A stretch of 17,514 nucleotides of DNA, taken from the NCBI GenBank assembly GCA_905215655.1, contig CAJMQT010000037.1, positions 1-17,514 of the forward strand, in the 5' to 3' direction. Shown here piece after piece: positions 1-5,593 of the stretch (position 1 is its first letter; each line of letters opens with the position of its first letter). A program made the position numbers and the translations under genes. The notes under the pieces are model-generated. The model searched no databases and had not been told where the DNA came from. It saw nothing but the letters and a program-made list of their open reading frames with translations. The DNA is from an uncultured bacterium. GTDB taxonomy: Bacteria > Bacteroidota > Bacteroidia > Bacteroidales > Bacteroidaceae.

Positions 1-17
1 CGGAGGCAGTCTTGATT

Positions 18-105
18 TGTAAAAGAGGCACTTTTACAATGTAAAAGTGCCTCCGTTACATCGTAAAAGTGCCACTTTTACAATCGGAAAGTGTCATTTT
101 TCAGG
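18..105. repeat. 22-bp palindromic repeat array, copy 1 (4 units)
   Basis: Four head-to-tail units begin at 18, 40, 62 and 84, an exact 22-bp step. Each has the pattern GTAAAAG-N5-CTTTTAC or a decayed version of it; the fourth unit is the most degenerate. Units 1 and 2 have complementary cores (AGGCA and TGCCT), so 25-38 and 40-53 form a perfect 14-bp inverted repeat with one base between. Unit 3 contains a perfect 19-bp palindrome at 63-81. Bases 1-8 match the complement of 48-55, so the array may extend left past the window edge. Related arrays lie at 8555-8642 and 13855-13964. There are no spacers between units, so this is not a CRISPR array. Function is unknown. Confidence 0.85.
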
Positions 106-386
106 TAAAAATCGCTCTATTTTTGCGATTAAACGCAAATAAAGGTTAATTATTGGCGCCAAAATCTTTGTTTTGTTAACTTTAAAATACATTTTATTTT
201 CCGGATTGAGAATTTTGTTTGTCCTGAATTTTTACCTTAAAATAAGTTAAATGAGTTTGGAGTCAGGAGCCATGATTTATGGGCGGACTTCCTTCGACGC
301 GACACACCGCGTCACAGCTAATTCCTAATTAACTTAAATGTTTTTCAAAAAATGAAGAAGTGTGCCGAGTTGTGAGGTAAAAACAC

Positions 387-401
387 TACCTTTGTAAAGG
401 T
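387..401 (+). promoter_or_regulatory. Candidate Bacteroidota -7 element within a small palindrome
   Basis: TACCTTTG at 387-394 matches the Bacteroidota -7 consensus TAnnTTTG and lies about 100 bases before the nitroreductase start. It sits inside a perfect palindrome: ACCTTT at 388-393, GT, then AAAGGT at 396-401. No clear TTTG -33 element is seen at the usual distance, so the call rests on the -7 box alone. The palindrome could be an operator, which is inference. Confidence 0.45.
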
Positions 402-414
402 GAAAGGGTGAACC

Positions 415-441
415 GTTGAGAAACAGAGAGTAATTCTCAAC
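415..441 (+). promoter_or_regulatory. Leader hairpin upstream of the nitroreductase gene
   Basis: GTTGAGAA at 415-422 and TTCTCAAC at 434-441 form a perfect 8-bp stem with an 11-base loop. It lies between the putative promoter and the start codon, so it would be in the 5' untranslated RNA. No T-run follows directly, so it does not look like a terminator. Confidence 0.4.
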
Positions 442-497
442 ATCTTAACATCTCAACTTTTCAATATTTAAATTTTTCAATATTTCAACTTGAAATT

Positions 498-1034
498 ATG
501 TGTGATTTTAAAGAACTGGTAAAAATACGGAGAAGTCATAGGAGCTTCGACGAAAAGGAAATAAGTGCCGAAGACGTGAAAATGATATTGCGCGCGGCAC
601 TGATGTCGCCGACTTCAAAAAGCCAACGGTCATGGCAGTTTGTTGTGGTTGATGACAAGTTGACAATGGAAAAGCTCGCCGACGCGAAAGATCTCGGCGG
701 CGCGTTCTTGAAAAAGGCGTCGCTGGCAATCGTCGTACTCGGCGACGCCACGGCAAACGACTGCTGGATAGAGGACTGCTCGATAGCCGCCGTGTCGATG
801 CAGTATCAGGCGGAAGATCTCGGCATAGGTTCTTGCTGGGCGCAGATGAGAGGGCGCGGACTGTCTGACGGCACATCGGCAGACGACGTGATACGCGGCA
901 TTGTCAACGCTCCGGAAAATCTGAAAACGCTGTGCGTGATAGGTTTCGGACACAAAAAGGATGAACGCAAACCGCAAAACGAGGACGCCCTGAAATGGGA
1001 AAACGTACATATCAACAGTTTTGATTTAACATGA
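498..1034 (+). CDS. Nitroreductase-family FMN-dependent oxidoreductase
   Basis: The 178-residue product fits the small nitroreductase family, whose members are homodimeric cytosolic flavoenzymes that use NAD(P)H to reduce nitro compounds, quinones or other acceptors. Visible family features are the N-terminal RRSHRSF (11-17) FMN-phosphate contact, SPTSKSQRSWQF (37-48) around the flavin site, a hydrophobic strand at about 75-82, and GIGSCW (109-114) where members carry the conserved G.xxCW segment. GFGHKK (149-154) fits the final strand and the turn after it. The physiological substrate cannot be told from sequence. The ATG at 498 is preceded by an A/T-rich leader without a Shine-Dalgarno site, which is normal in Bacteroidota. 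The gene stands alone, 251 bases from the next one, with an inverted repeat between them. Confidence 0.9.
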   Translation: MCDFKELVKIRRSHRSFDEKEISAEDVKMILRAALMSPTSKSQRSWQFVVVDDKLTMEKLADAKDLGGAFLKKASLAIVVLGDATANDCWIEDCSIAAVSMQYQAEDLGIGSCWAQMRGRGLSDGTSADDVIRGIVNAPENLKTLCVIGFGHKKDERKPQNEDALKWENVHINSFDLT

Positions 1035-1093
1035 GTTCGACGAAATTTAATAATCTGTCAAATTAAGTAACGCAATCCTGCCAACCCGTCGTT

Positions 1094-1234
1094 GGGGCGT
1101 TAATTTATTACGTCCGCACGTTCAGAAAGAACGTTGTTTATGATTTTGCATTAAAACGCTTGCGCTATTCTATTGCGATACCCCCGTTGGGGCGTGCTGG
1201 CGTAATAAATTAGCGCCCCTACACTTTGCGGACG
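1094..1234. repeat. MITE- or REP-like inverted-repeat element
   Basis: The 19-base arms at 1094-1112 and 1201-1219 (GGGGCGTTAATTTATTACG and its complement) match at 18 of 19 positions. A second complementary pair, CGTCCGCA at 1111-1118 and TGCGGACG at 1227-1234, lies inside the left arm and outside the right arm. GTTGGGGCGT occurs as a direct repeat at 1091-1100 and 1186-1195. A small inner hairpin (ACGTTC/GAACGT, 1118-1134) lies in the centre. There is no ORF inside. This suggests a small mobile or palindromic interspersed element; a structured leader of the next operon is the alternative. Confidence 0.5.
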
Positions 1235-1285
1235 TAACGCTTAACAGAGGCGGACTGCTTGCTTGATTGTTTCAACAAAGAAGAA

Positions 1286-2068
1286 ATGAAAATAGTAATG
1301 ATAGGTGCCGGCAACCTTGCCACCAATCTCGGAAAAGCATTGTTTGACGCCGGTAACGATATAGTGCAAGTGTTCAGCAGAACGCAGGAGGCTGCATCGA
1401 CGCTTGCCGCAATGGTGGGCGGCTCGCCGACAACAAATCTTGAAGATGTAAATAAGGAAGCCGACGTATATATCCTCTCGGTGAAGGATAACGTGCTCGC
1501 AGACATCATACCAATGCTGTGCAAGGGTAGGGAGGAGAAGGTCTTCCTGCATACCGCCGGCAGCGTGCCGATGGATGTGTTCAAGGGTATGGCGAGACAC
1601 TACGGCGTGCTTTATCCCATGCAGACATTCTCTAAGAGCAAGATATTGGATTTCAGTTATATACCGTGCTTTGTTGAAGGTAACGACGAACAGGCGTTCG
1701 AGATGGCGCGCGGGCTTGCCGACCGGATTTCGGAACATGTCTACCTGCTCGGCTCTGCCGAACGTAAGCACCTGCATCTTGCCGCAGTATTTGCATGCAA
1801 CTTTGTGAACCATTGTTATGAGATATCTTCCGAGATATTGGAAAAACACGGTCTGCCGTTCGAGATAATGCTGCCGCTGATAGAGGAAACGGCGCACAAG
1901 GTGCATGGGATGGCGCCGAAGGACGCCCAGACGGGTCCCGCCGTGCGCTACGACCAAAATATAATACGCGCTCAATCTGAACTGCTGCGCGATAACCCGA
2001 TGTTCAAACAGATCTACGAAAGCATGAGTCTGAGTATTCACCGCACGGCTACAATAAAAGGAAAGTGA
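1286..2068 (+). CDS. Rossmann-fold DUF2520 protein (NADP-oxidoreductase-like)
   Basis: The 260-residue product begins with a dinucleotide-binding strand-loop-helix, MKIVMIGAGNLATNLG, with GAGNLA at 7-12, as in F420-dependent NADP reductase and ketopantoate-reductase-like proteins. The rest matches the general shape of the 'Rossmann-like and DUF2520' family: HTAGSVPMDVF and GVLYPMQTFSK in the middle, then a helical C-terminal half with the AVFACNFVNHCYEI segment. The substrate of this family is not established. I chose the ATG at 1286 over the upstream TTG at 1259 because the glycine-rich motif then starts at the usual distance from the N-terminus and the start is preceded by AAAGAAGAA. The stop is one base from the start of the KdsC-like gene, which shows cotranscription. 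In Bacteroidales this pairing with KdsC and Maf is, from memory, common. Confidence 0.85.
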   Translation: MKIVMIGAGNLATNLGKALFDAGNDIVQVFSRTQEAASTLAAMVGGSPTTNLEDVNKEADVYILSVKDNVLADIIPMLCKGREEKVFLHTAGSVPMDVFKGMARHYGVLYPMQTFSKSKILDFSYIPCFVEGNDEQAFEMARGLADRISEHVYLLGSAERKHLHLAAVFACNFVNHCYEISSEILEKHGLPFEIMLPLIEETAHKVHGMAPKDAQTGPAVRYDQNIIRAQSELLRDNPMFKQIYESMSLSIHRTATIKGK

Positions 2069-2069
2069 C

Positions 2070-2588
2070 ATGATAAACTACGATCTGACAAAAATCAAGG
2101 TCATAATATTTGACGTCGACGGAGTGCTCAGCGCCGAAACGATACCGCTGCATCCGTCGGGCGAACCGATGCGTACCGTAAACATCAAAGACGGATATGC
2201 CATACAGCTGGCCATGAAATCGGGGCTGCGCATCGTAATCCTTACCGGCGGCAAGACGCAGAGCGTCCGTCTGCGTTATGAGGGACTGGGCGTGAAGGAC
2301 GTATTCATGGGTTGCAGCGTGAAGATAAAGACTTACGAGGAACTGAAAGATAAGTACGGACTTGCCGACGAAGAAGTGATGTATATGGGCGACGACATCC
2401 CCGATTATGAGATAATGCGGCGCGTGGGCTGTCCTTGCTGTCCTGCCGACGCTTGTCCGGACATCAAGGCGATAAGCAGATATGTCAGTCGGCGTAACGG
2501 CGGATGCGGTTGTGGACGCGACGTTATAGAACAGGTGCTCCGGGCGCAAGGCAAATGGCTTAGCGACGCAAAGGCTTTCGGATGGTGA
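2070..2588 (+). CDS. kdsC: KdsC-like HAD phosphatase (KDO-8-phosphate phosphatase)
   Basis: The 172-residue product is a compact HAD-superfamily phosphatase of the C0 (cap-less, KdsC) type, which hydrolyses 3-deoxy-D-manno-octulosonate 8-phosphate during LPS inner-core synthesis. Motif I is FDVDGVLS (14-21), with nucleophile Asp15 and acid/base Asp17. Motif II is ILTGGKTQS (57-65), Lys86 is a candidate motif III lysine, and motif IV is GDDIPD (107-112). The C-terminal AQGKW (159-163) matches the conserved KdsC tail. Six cysteines cluster at 121, 123, 124, 129, 146 and 148 (GCPCCP and GGCGCG), a feature absent from the E. coli enzyme. It starts one base after the DUF2520 stop, and maf follows after 76 bases. 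A related N-acylneuraminate-9-phosphatase-like activity cannot be excluded. Confidence 0.88.
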   Translation: MINYDLTKIKVIIFDVDGVLSAETIPLHPSGEPMRTVNIKDGYAIQLAMKSGLRIVILTGGKTQSVRLRYEGLGVKDVFMGCSVKIKTYEELKDKYGLADEEVMYMGDDIPDYEIMRRVGCPCCPADACPDIKAISRYVSRRNGGCGCGRDVIEQVLRAQGKWLSDAKAFGW

Positions 2589-2664
2589 TTTCATGTCCGG
2601 AGTCAGGCATCTAAATCTTGACTGAAATAAAATATTTTAAACGTACCAACGTTATATAAAAGTG

Positions 2665-3249
2665 ATGAAAAGAGATTATAACATAATCCTGAGCAGCAAC
2701 AGTCCGCGACGAAAAGAGTTGCTTGCCGGGCTTGACCTCCGGTTTGAGGTGCGTGTGATACCCGACATCGACGAGTCGTATCCGGAGGAACTGCCCGTTA
2801 AGGAGACGGCGGAATATATCGCGGTGAAGAAAGCCGAGGCTTACAGAGCCGTGATGCAGGACAACGATCTCGTGCTGACAGCCGACACGGTGGTAATACT
2901 TGGTGATAAGGTTCTGGGAAAACCAGCGGACCTCGACGACGCTAAGGCGATGTTGCGCATGCTCAGCGGACAGACGCATCAAGTGATAACGGGTGTCTGT
3001 CTGACAACAAAAGACAATCAGCGTCACTTCTCGGTGACAACCGACGTTACGTTCGATAATCTTTCTGAGGACGAGATAAATTATTATGTGGAGCATTACA
3101 AACCTCTTGATAAGGCGGGAGCTTACGGCATTCAGGAATGGATAGGTCATGTCGGCGTAACATCTATAAAAGGCAGTTACTTTAATGTAATGGGGCTGCC
3201 GGTACAACGTATTTATGCGGAAATCAAGAAGTTAATTAACGATTTATAA
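2665..3249 (+). CDS. maf: Maf-family nucleoside triphosphate pyrophosphatase
   Basis: The 194-residue product has the Maf signature motifs: SSNSPRRKELL (10-20) near the N-terminus, LTADTVV (71-77) with catalytic-region Asp74, KPADLDDAKAMLRML (86-100) and DKAGAYGIQEW (149-159). Maf proteins are cytosolic house-cleaning enzymes that hydrolyse dTTP, UTP or modified nucleotides to the monophosphate; the DKAGAYGIQ form fits the dTTP/UTP (YhdE) branch better than the m7GTP branch. An in-frame GTG lies at 2662 directly before the ATG at 2665; I prefer the ATG. The gene is probably in one unit with the DUF2520 and KdsC-like genes upstream, as no promoter or terminator is obvious in the 76-base gap. 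Confidence 0.93.
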   Translation: MKRDYNIILSSNSPRRKELLAGLDLRFEVRVIPDIDESYPEELPVKETAEYIAVKKAEAYRAVMQDNDLVLTADTVVILGDKVLGKPADLDDAKAMLRMLSGQTHQVITGVCLTTKDNQRHFSVTTDVTFDNLSEDEINYYVEHYKPLDKAGAYGIQEWIGHVGVTSIKGSYFNVMGLPVQRIYAEIKKLINDL

Positions 3250-3274
3250 TAAGAATAGCAGATTGATTATTCCT

Positions 3275-3306
3275 CATTCTTAATTCTTAATTCTTCATTC
3301 TTAATT
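3275..3306 (+). repeat. Short AT-rich tandem repeat upstream of the DedA gene
   Basis: CATTCTTAATT is repeated with small changes (CATTCTTAATTCTTAATT, then TTCATTCTTAATT) up to 7 bases before the DedA-family start. It is a low-complexity leader; slippage could vary its length. No regulatory role can be shown. Confidence 0.5.
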
Positions 3307-3312
3307 AAAAAA

Positions 3313-3951
3313 ATGGATACAGCAGAATTGTTCAGATGGGTGCTTGAAAATCTGAATTATTGGGTGGTAACCCTGTTTATGGCGATAGAAAGTTCGTTTA
3401 TACCTTTTCCCTCGGAGGTTGTTGTGCCACCTGCCGCATGGAAAGCGATGACAGACGATGCAATGAATATATTCTTAGTTGTTGTCTTCGCCACGGCGGG
3501 AGCCGATGTAGGAGCGTTGGTAAACTATTATCTGGCACGCTGGTTGGGACGCCCGATTGTTTATAAGTTCGCCGACAGCCGCTTCGGACATTTGTGCCTG
3601 ATAGACAGGGAGAAAGTGGAGAATGCCGAGAGATATTTCCGTGAGCATGGTGCGGCTTCCACGTTCTTCGGACGGTTGATACCCGCTGTGCGCCAGCTGA
3701 TAAGCATTCCTGCCGGACTTGCAGGGATGAATGTTCGTCACTTCCTTGTTTATACTACGTTGGGAGCCGGCGTGTGGAACTCGGTGCTCGCTCTCCTTGG
3801 TTACCTTATATACCGTTTTACCGAATTGAAAACGACGGAAGACGTTTATATACTTGCCACAAAGTACAGCCATGAGATTGGTTACATTCTCCTTGCCGCT
3901 GCTCTTGTTGTCGTCGGAGTGCTGATATATAAAGGGTTTAAGAAGAAATGA
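3313..3951 (+). CDS. DedA-family integral membrane protein
   Basis: The 212-residue product belongs to the DedA/VTT membrane family, whose members help keep the inner-membrane envelope intact and include undecaprenyl-phosphate flippases. Family marks are FIPFPSEVVVPPAAW (29-43) with the conserved acidic Glu35, the re-entrant-loop glycine pattern AGADVGALVNYYLARWLGRP (62-81), and FFGRLIPAVRQLISIPAG (118-135) with the conserved Arg121, Pro124 and Arg127. Hydrophobic segments near 15-32, 50-73, 143-167 and 187-207 fit the usual topology, and the tail KGFKKK is positively charged, as expected for the cytoplasmic side. It follows maf by 63 bases and ends toward the convergent TPR gene, with a large inverted repeat between. 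Confidence 0.9.
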   Translation: MDTAELFRWVLENLNYWVVTLFMAIESSFIPFPSEVVVPPAAWKAMTDDAMNIFLVVVFATAGADVGALVNYYLARWLGRPIVYKFADSRFGHLCLIDREKVENAERYFREHGAASTFFGRLIPAVRQLISIPAGLAGMNVRHFLVYTTLGAGVWNSVLALLGYLIYRFTELKTTEDVYILATKYSHEIGYILLAAALVVVGVLIYKGFKKK

Positions 3952-3964
3952 ATTTAAGAATTTT

Positions 3965-4154
3965 AGGAGTATAGAATTTAAGGAGTATAGAATTTAAGGA
4001 GTTTAGAAGTACAGAAGTTCAGAAGTTCAGGAGTACAGACATTACCTTTGTTTTTTATTTTTATCCTAAAAAACTATTGTCTGTACTCCTGAACTTCTGT
4101 ACTTCTAAACTCCTTAAATTCTATACTTCTATACTCCTAAACTTCTGTACTTCT
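3965..4154. repeat. Long inverted repeat made of ~8-10 bp tandem units between convergent genes
   Basis: The left half (about 3965-4040) repeats AGGAGTATAGAATTTA and AGAAGTTCAG-like words; the right half (4079-4154) is their complement. Perfect arms are 4020-4040 with 4079-4099 (21 bp) and 3986-4014 with 4097-4125 (29 bp); the two registers are offset by one extra short unit in the left half. The 38-base loop carries T- and A-rich runs. Transcribed from either side it would fold into one very long hairpin. Its place between the DedA gene (+) and the TPR gene (-) suggests a bidirectional terminator or transcript-end structure, which is inference. The right end just enters the TPR gene's stop. 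Confidence 0.75.
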
Positions 4155-5589
4155 ATTTTAGCGAACTGCCTTTCTCGATTTTGTCGAGCATGTATTTGTA
4201 GTAATTCTCCACCGGCATTCCTTTTGGGAAGAGGTGCCCCATCTGCTCCTTTGTGTACTCAGACGCAACCGTCGCGGATTTTTTGAGATTGGATAAGAAT
4301 TCGTCAATCTTGTTCAATACGAAACAACAGATTGTGAGATTTACATAATCATCGCGCAACTCGTAACCGGAGAGTTCCAAAAAATGGTAAATGTTATATG
4401 CAGAGGCGAACTCTTTGCACGTGTAAAGAGTGCCTGCGACCTGTGCCAGAACTTCTTTTGAATTGTTGGATTTCTTCACCGCTTCGACAAAACAGGCGTT
4501 ACCCTTTTCATCTTCACCATTCCAATAAAGCATGTTGCCGCGTGCCAGCAACATTATGATAGGGTCAGCACCCCTTGCCTCGGCTCTATCGATGACGTCG
4601 AAACATGCCTTTTTATTGCCACACTGAAACAAAGCGTATGCCCATTCCTTGTAAATCTCTGTTAGATTGGGATCATTGTCTTCAATGACGGACGCCGCCT
4701 TAGCCAACATTTCGGCAGCTTTTGCAAAATTGGCGACTGTGATATAACAGTAGCCCAAAAGCATTACACTGTTAATGTCGTCAGGATTTAGTTTGTTGTA
4801 TTTGATGTAATACTTGATTGCCTCTTTGTAGCTGCCCAAGTAATACAGGCTGTTTGCCTTGTTGATAAGAGCCGCAGGGTTGTCAGGATTAATGGCGAGG
4901 GCATACTCGCTGCTGCGTATCGAGCCTTCATAATCTTCGCTCAGGAACTGTGCCGATGCCAACGCATTCCAATATTGGACGGAATATGGATCTTTGTCGA
5001 TAAGCTCGTTATACAACTTCTGGGTCTTGTCGTAGTTTCCTTTCTCGAAAGTTATCCTTGCGTATTGTTCCTTATATTCCTCGATGTCTGTATCTTCAAC
5101 GCGCGCCAGCCACTTCTCACCCTTGTCAGGCAAGGCATAATCAAGAAAAATAGCCGCCACGTCGATGGCGAAATAATCACGGTCTTCATCGTCGATGAAG
5201 TCAAAACAACCCTCCAGATAATCGTCAGCTTTATCCGGGTGACCTAACACCACCATTATTTCGGCTTTGATATAATAAAATTCGAGGTCTGTCTTGTCTT
5301 CTATCTGTTCGACATACTCCATCGCTTTGTCGGCATTGTTGTTGTCAAGAAGCTCTATACGTGCCTTGAACAGCAGCGGTGGGGCGGCGCCGGGATAAAT
5401 CTCCATTGTCGTATTCAACAGATTTTCAGCCTTTTCCATCAGCCCGTTATTGTAGTAAAATTCGGCAATATCAACAAACTCGTCGGGCGTAAGGAGCGCC
5501 GGCGAGTCTGTGTATAAAGTATCTTCGTACAACTTTAAGATTTTCTTAAACTTGCTTGAATGGAAATATTCGTCTGAGTTGAATGACAT
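4153..5589 (-). CDS. Tetratricopeptide-repeat protein of unknown function
   Basis: The 478-residue product is almost all alpha-helical and built of tetratricopeptide repeats. Clear repeats run from about 203 to 270 (YWNALASAQFLSEDYEGSIR and NKANSLYYLGSYKEAIKYY), with weaker ones near 36-66, 103-133, 274-302, 312-340 and 345-405. No signal peptide, transmembrane segment or enzymatic motif is visible, so it is probably a cytosolic scaffold or partner-binding protein. Its start lies 4 bases after the glnS stop on the same strand, so it is most likely translated from the same message. No specific partner can be named. The opposing DedA gene and the long inverted repeat bound it downstream. Confidence 0.85.
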   Translation of the reverse strand: MSFNSDEYFHSSKFKKILKLYEDTLYTDSPALLTPDEFVDIAEFYYNNGLMEKAENLLNTTMEIYPGAAPPLLFKARIELLDNNNADKAMEYVEQIEDKTDLEFYYIKAEIMVVLGHPDKADDYLEGCFDFIDDEDRDYFAIDVAAIFLDYALPDKGEKWLARVEDTDIEEYKEQYARITFEKGNYDKTQKLYNELIDKDPYSVQYWNALASAQFLSEDYEGSIRSSEYALAINPDNPAALINKANSLYYLGSYKEAIKYYIKYNKLNPDDINSVMLLGYCYITVANFAKAAEMLAKAASVIEDNDPNLTEIYKEWAYALFQCGNKKACFDVIDRAEARGADPIIMLLARGNMLYWNGEDEKGNACFVEAVKKSNNSKEVLAQVAGTLYTCKEFASAYNIYHFLELSGYELRDDYVNLTICCFVLNKIDEFLSNLKKSATVASEYTKEQMGHLFPKGMPVENYYKYMLDKIEKGSSLK

Positions 5590-5593
5590 TAAC

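Larger units (their letters stand above)
106..497. other. AT-rich intergenic spacer upstream of the nitroreductase gene
   Basis: No convincing coding sequence or RNA gene is visible. The stretch holds a small inverted repeat at 111-129 (ATCGC/GCGAT), a more GC-rich patch near 280-320 that I cannot assign, a promoter-like element near 387, a leader hairpin at 415-441, and T/A-rich near-repeats (TTTCAATATTT) at about 457-487 just before the start codon. Confidence 0.6.

Noticed and set aside
18..105. CRISPR array
   Set aside because: Units are directly adjacent with no unique spacers, are palindromic and only 22 bp long, and no cas gene is present. The same holds for the arrays at 8555 and 13855.
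280..320. Possible tRNA or small RNA in the GC-richer patch
   Set aside because: No cloverleaf, no TTCRA arm and no CCA end; only a short run of CG-rich sequence.
1259..1285. TTG start extending the DUF2520 protein by nine residues
   Set aside because: The extension precedes the Rossmann strand that normally begins the protein, and the ATG at 1286 has a good A-rich upstream context.
1241..2071. 276-codon open frame on the minus strand opposite the DUF2520 gene
   Set aside because: The plus-strand frame has the GAGNLA motif and a one-base junction with the next gene; the antisense product has no family features.
2596..2606. GGAGTCAGG shared with the spacer near 260
   Set aside because: The nine-base match is too short to call a repeat in AT-rich intergenic DNA without a genome-wide count.
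4077..4286. 69-codon ORF in the plus strand within the long inverted repeat
   Set aside because: It is made of the short tandem repeats (LLNFCTS-type peptide repeats) and runs into the antisense of the TPR gene.
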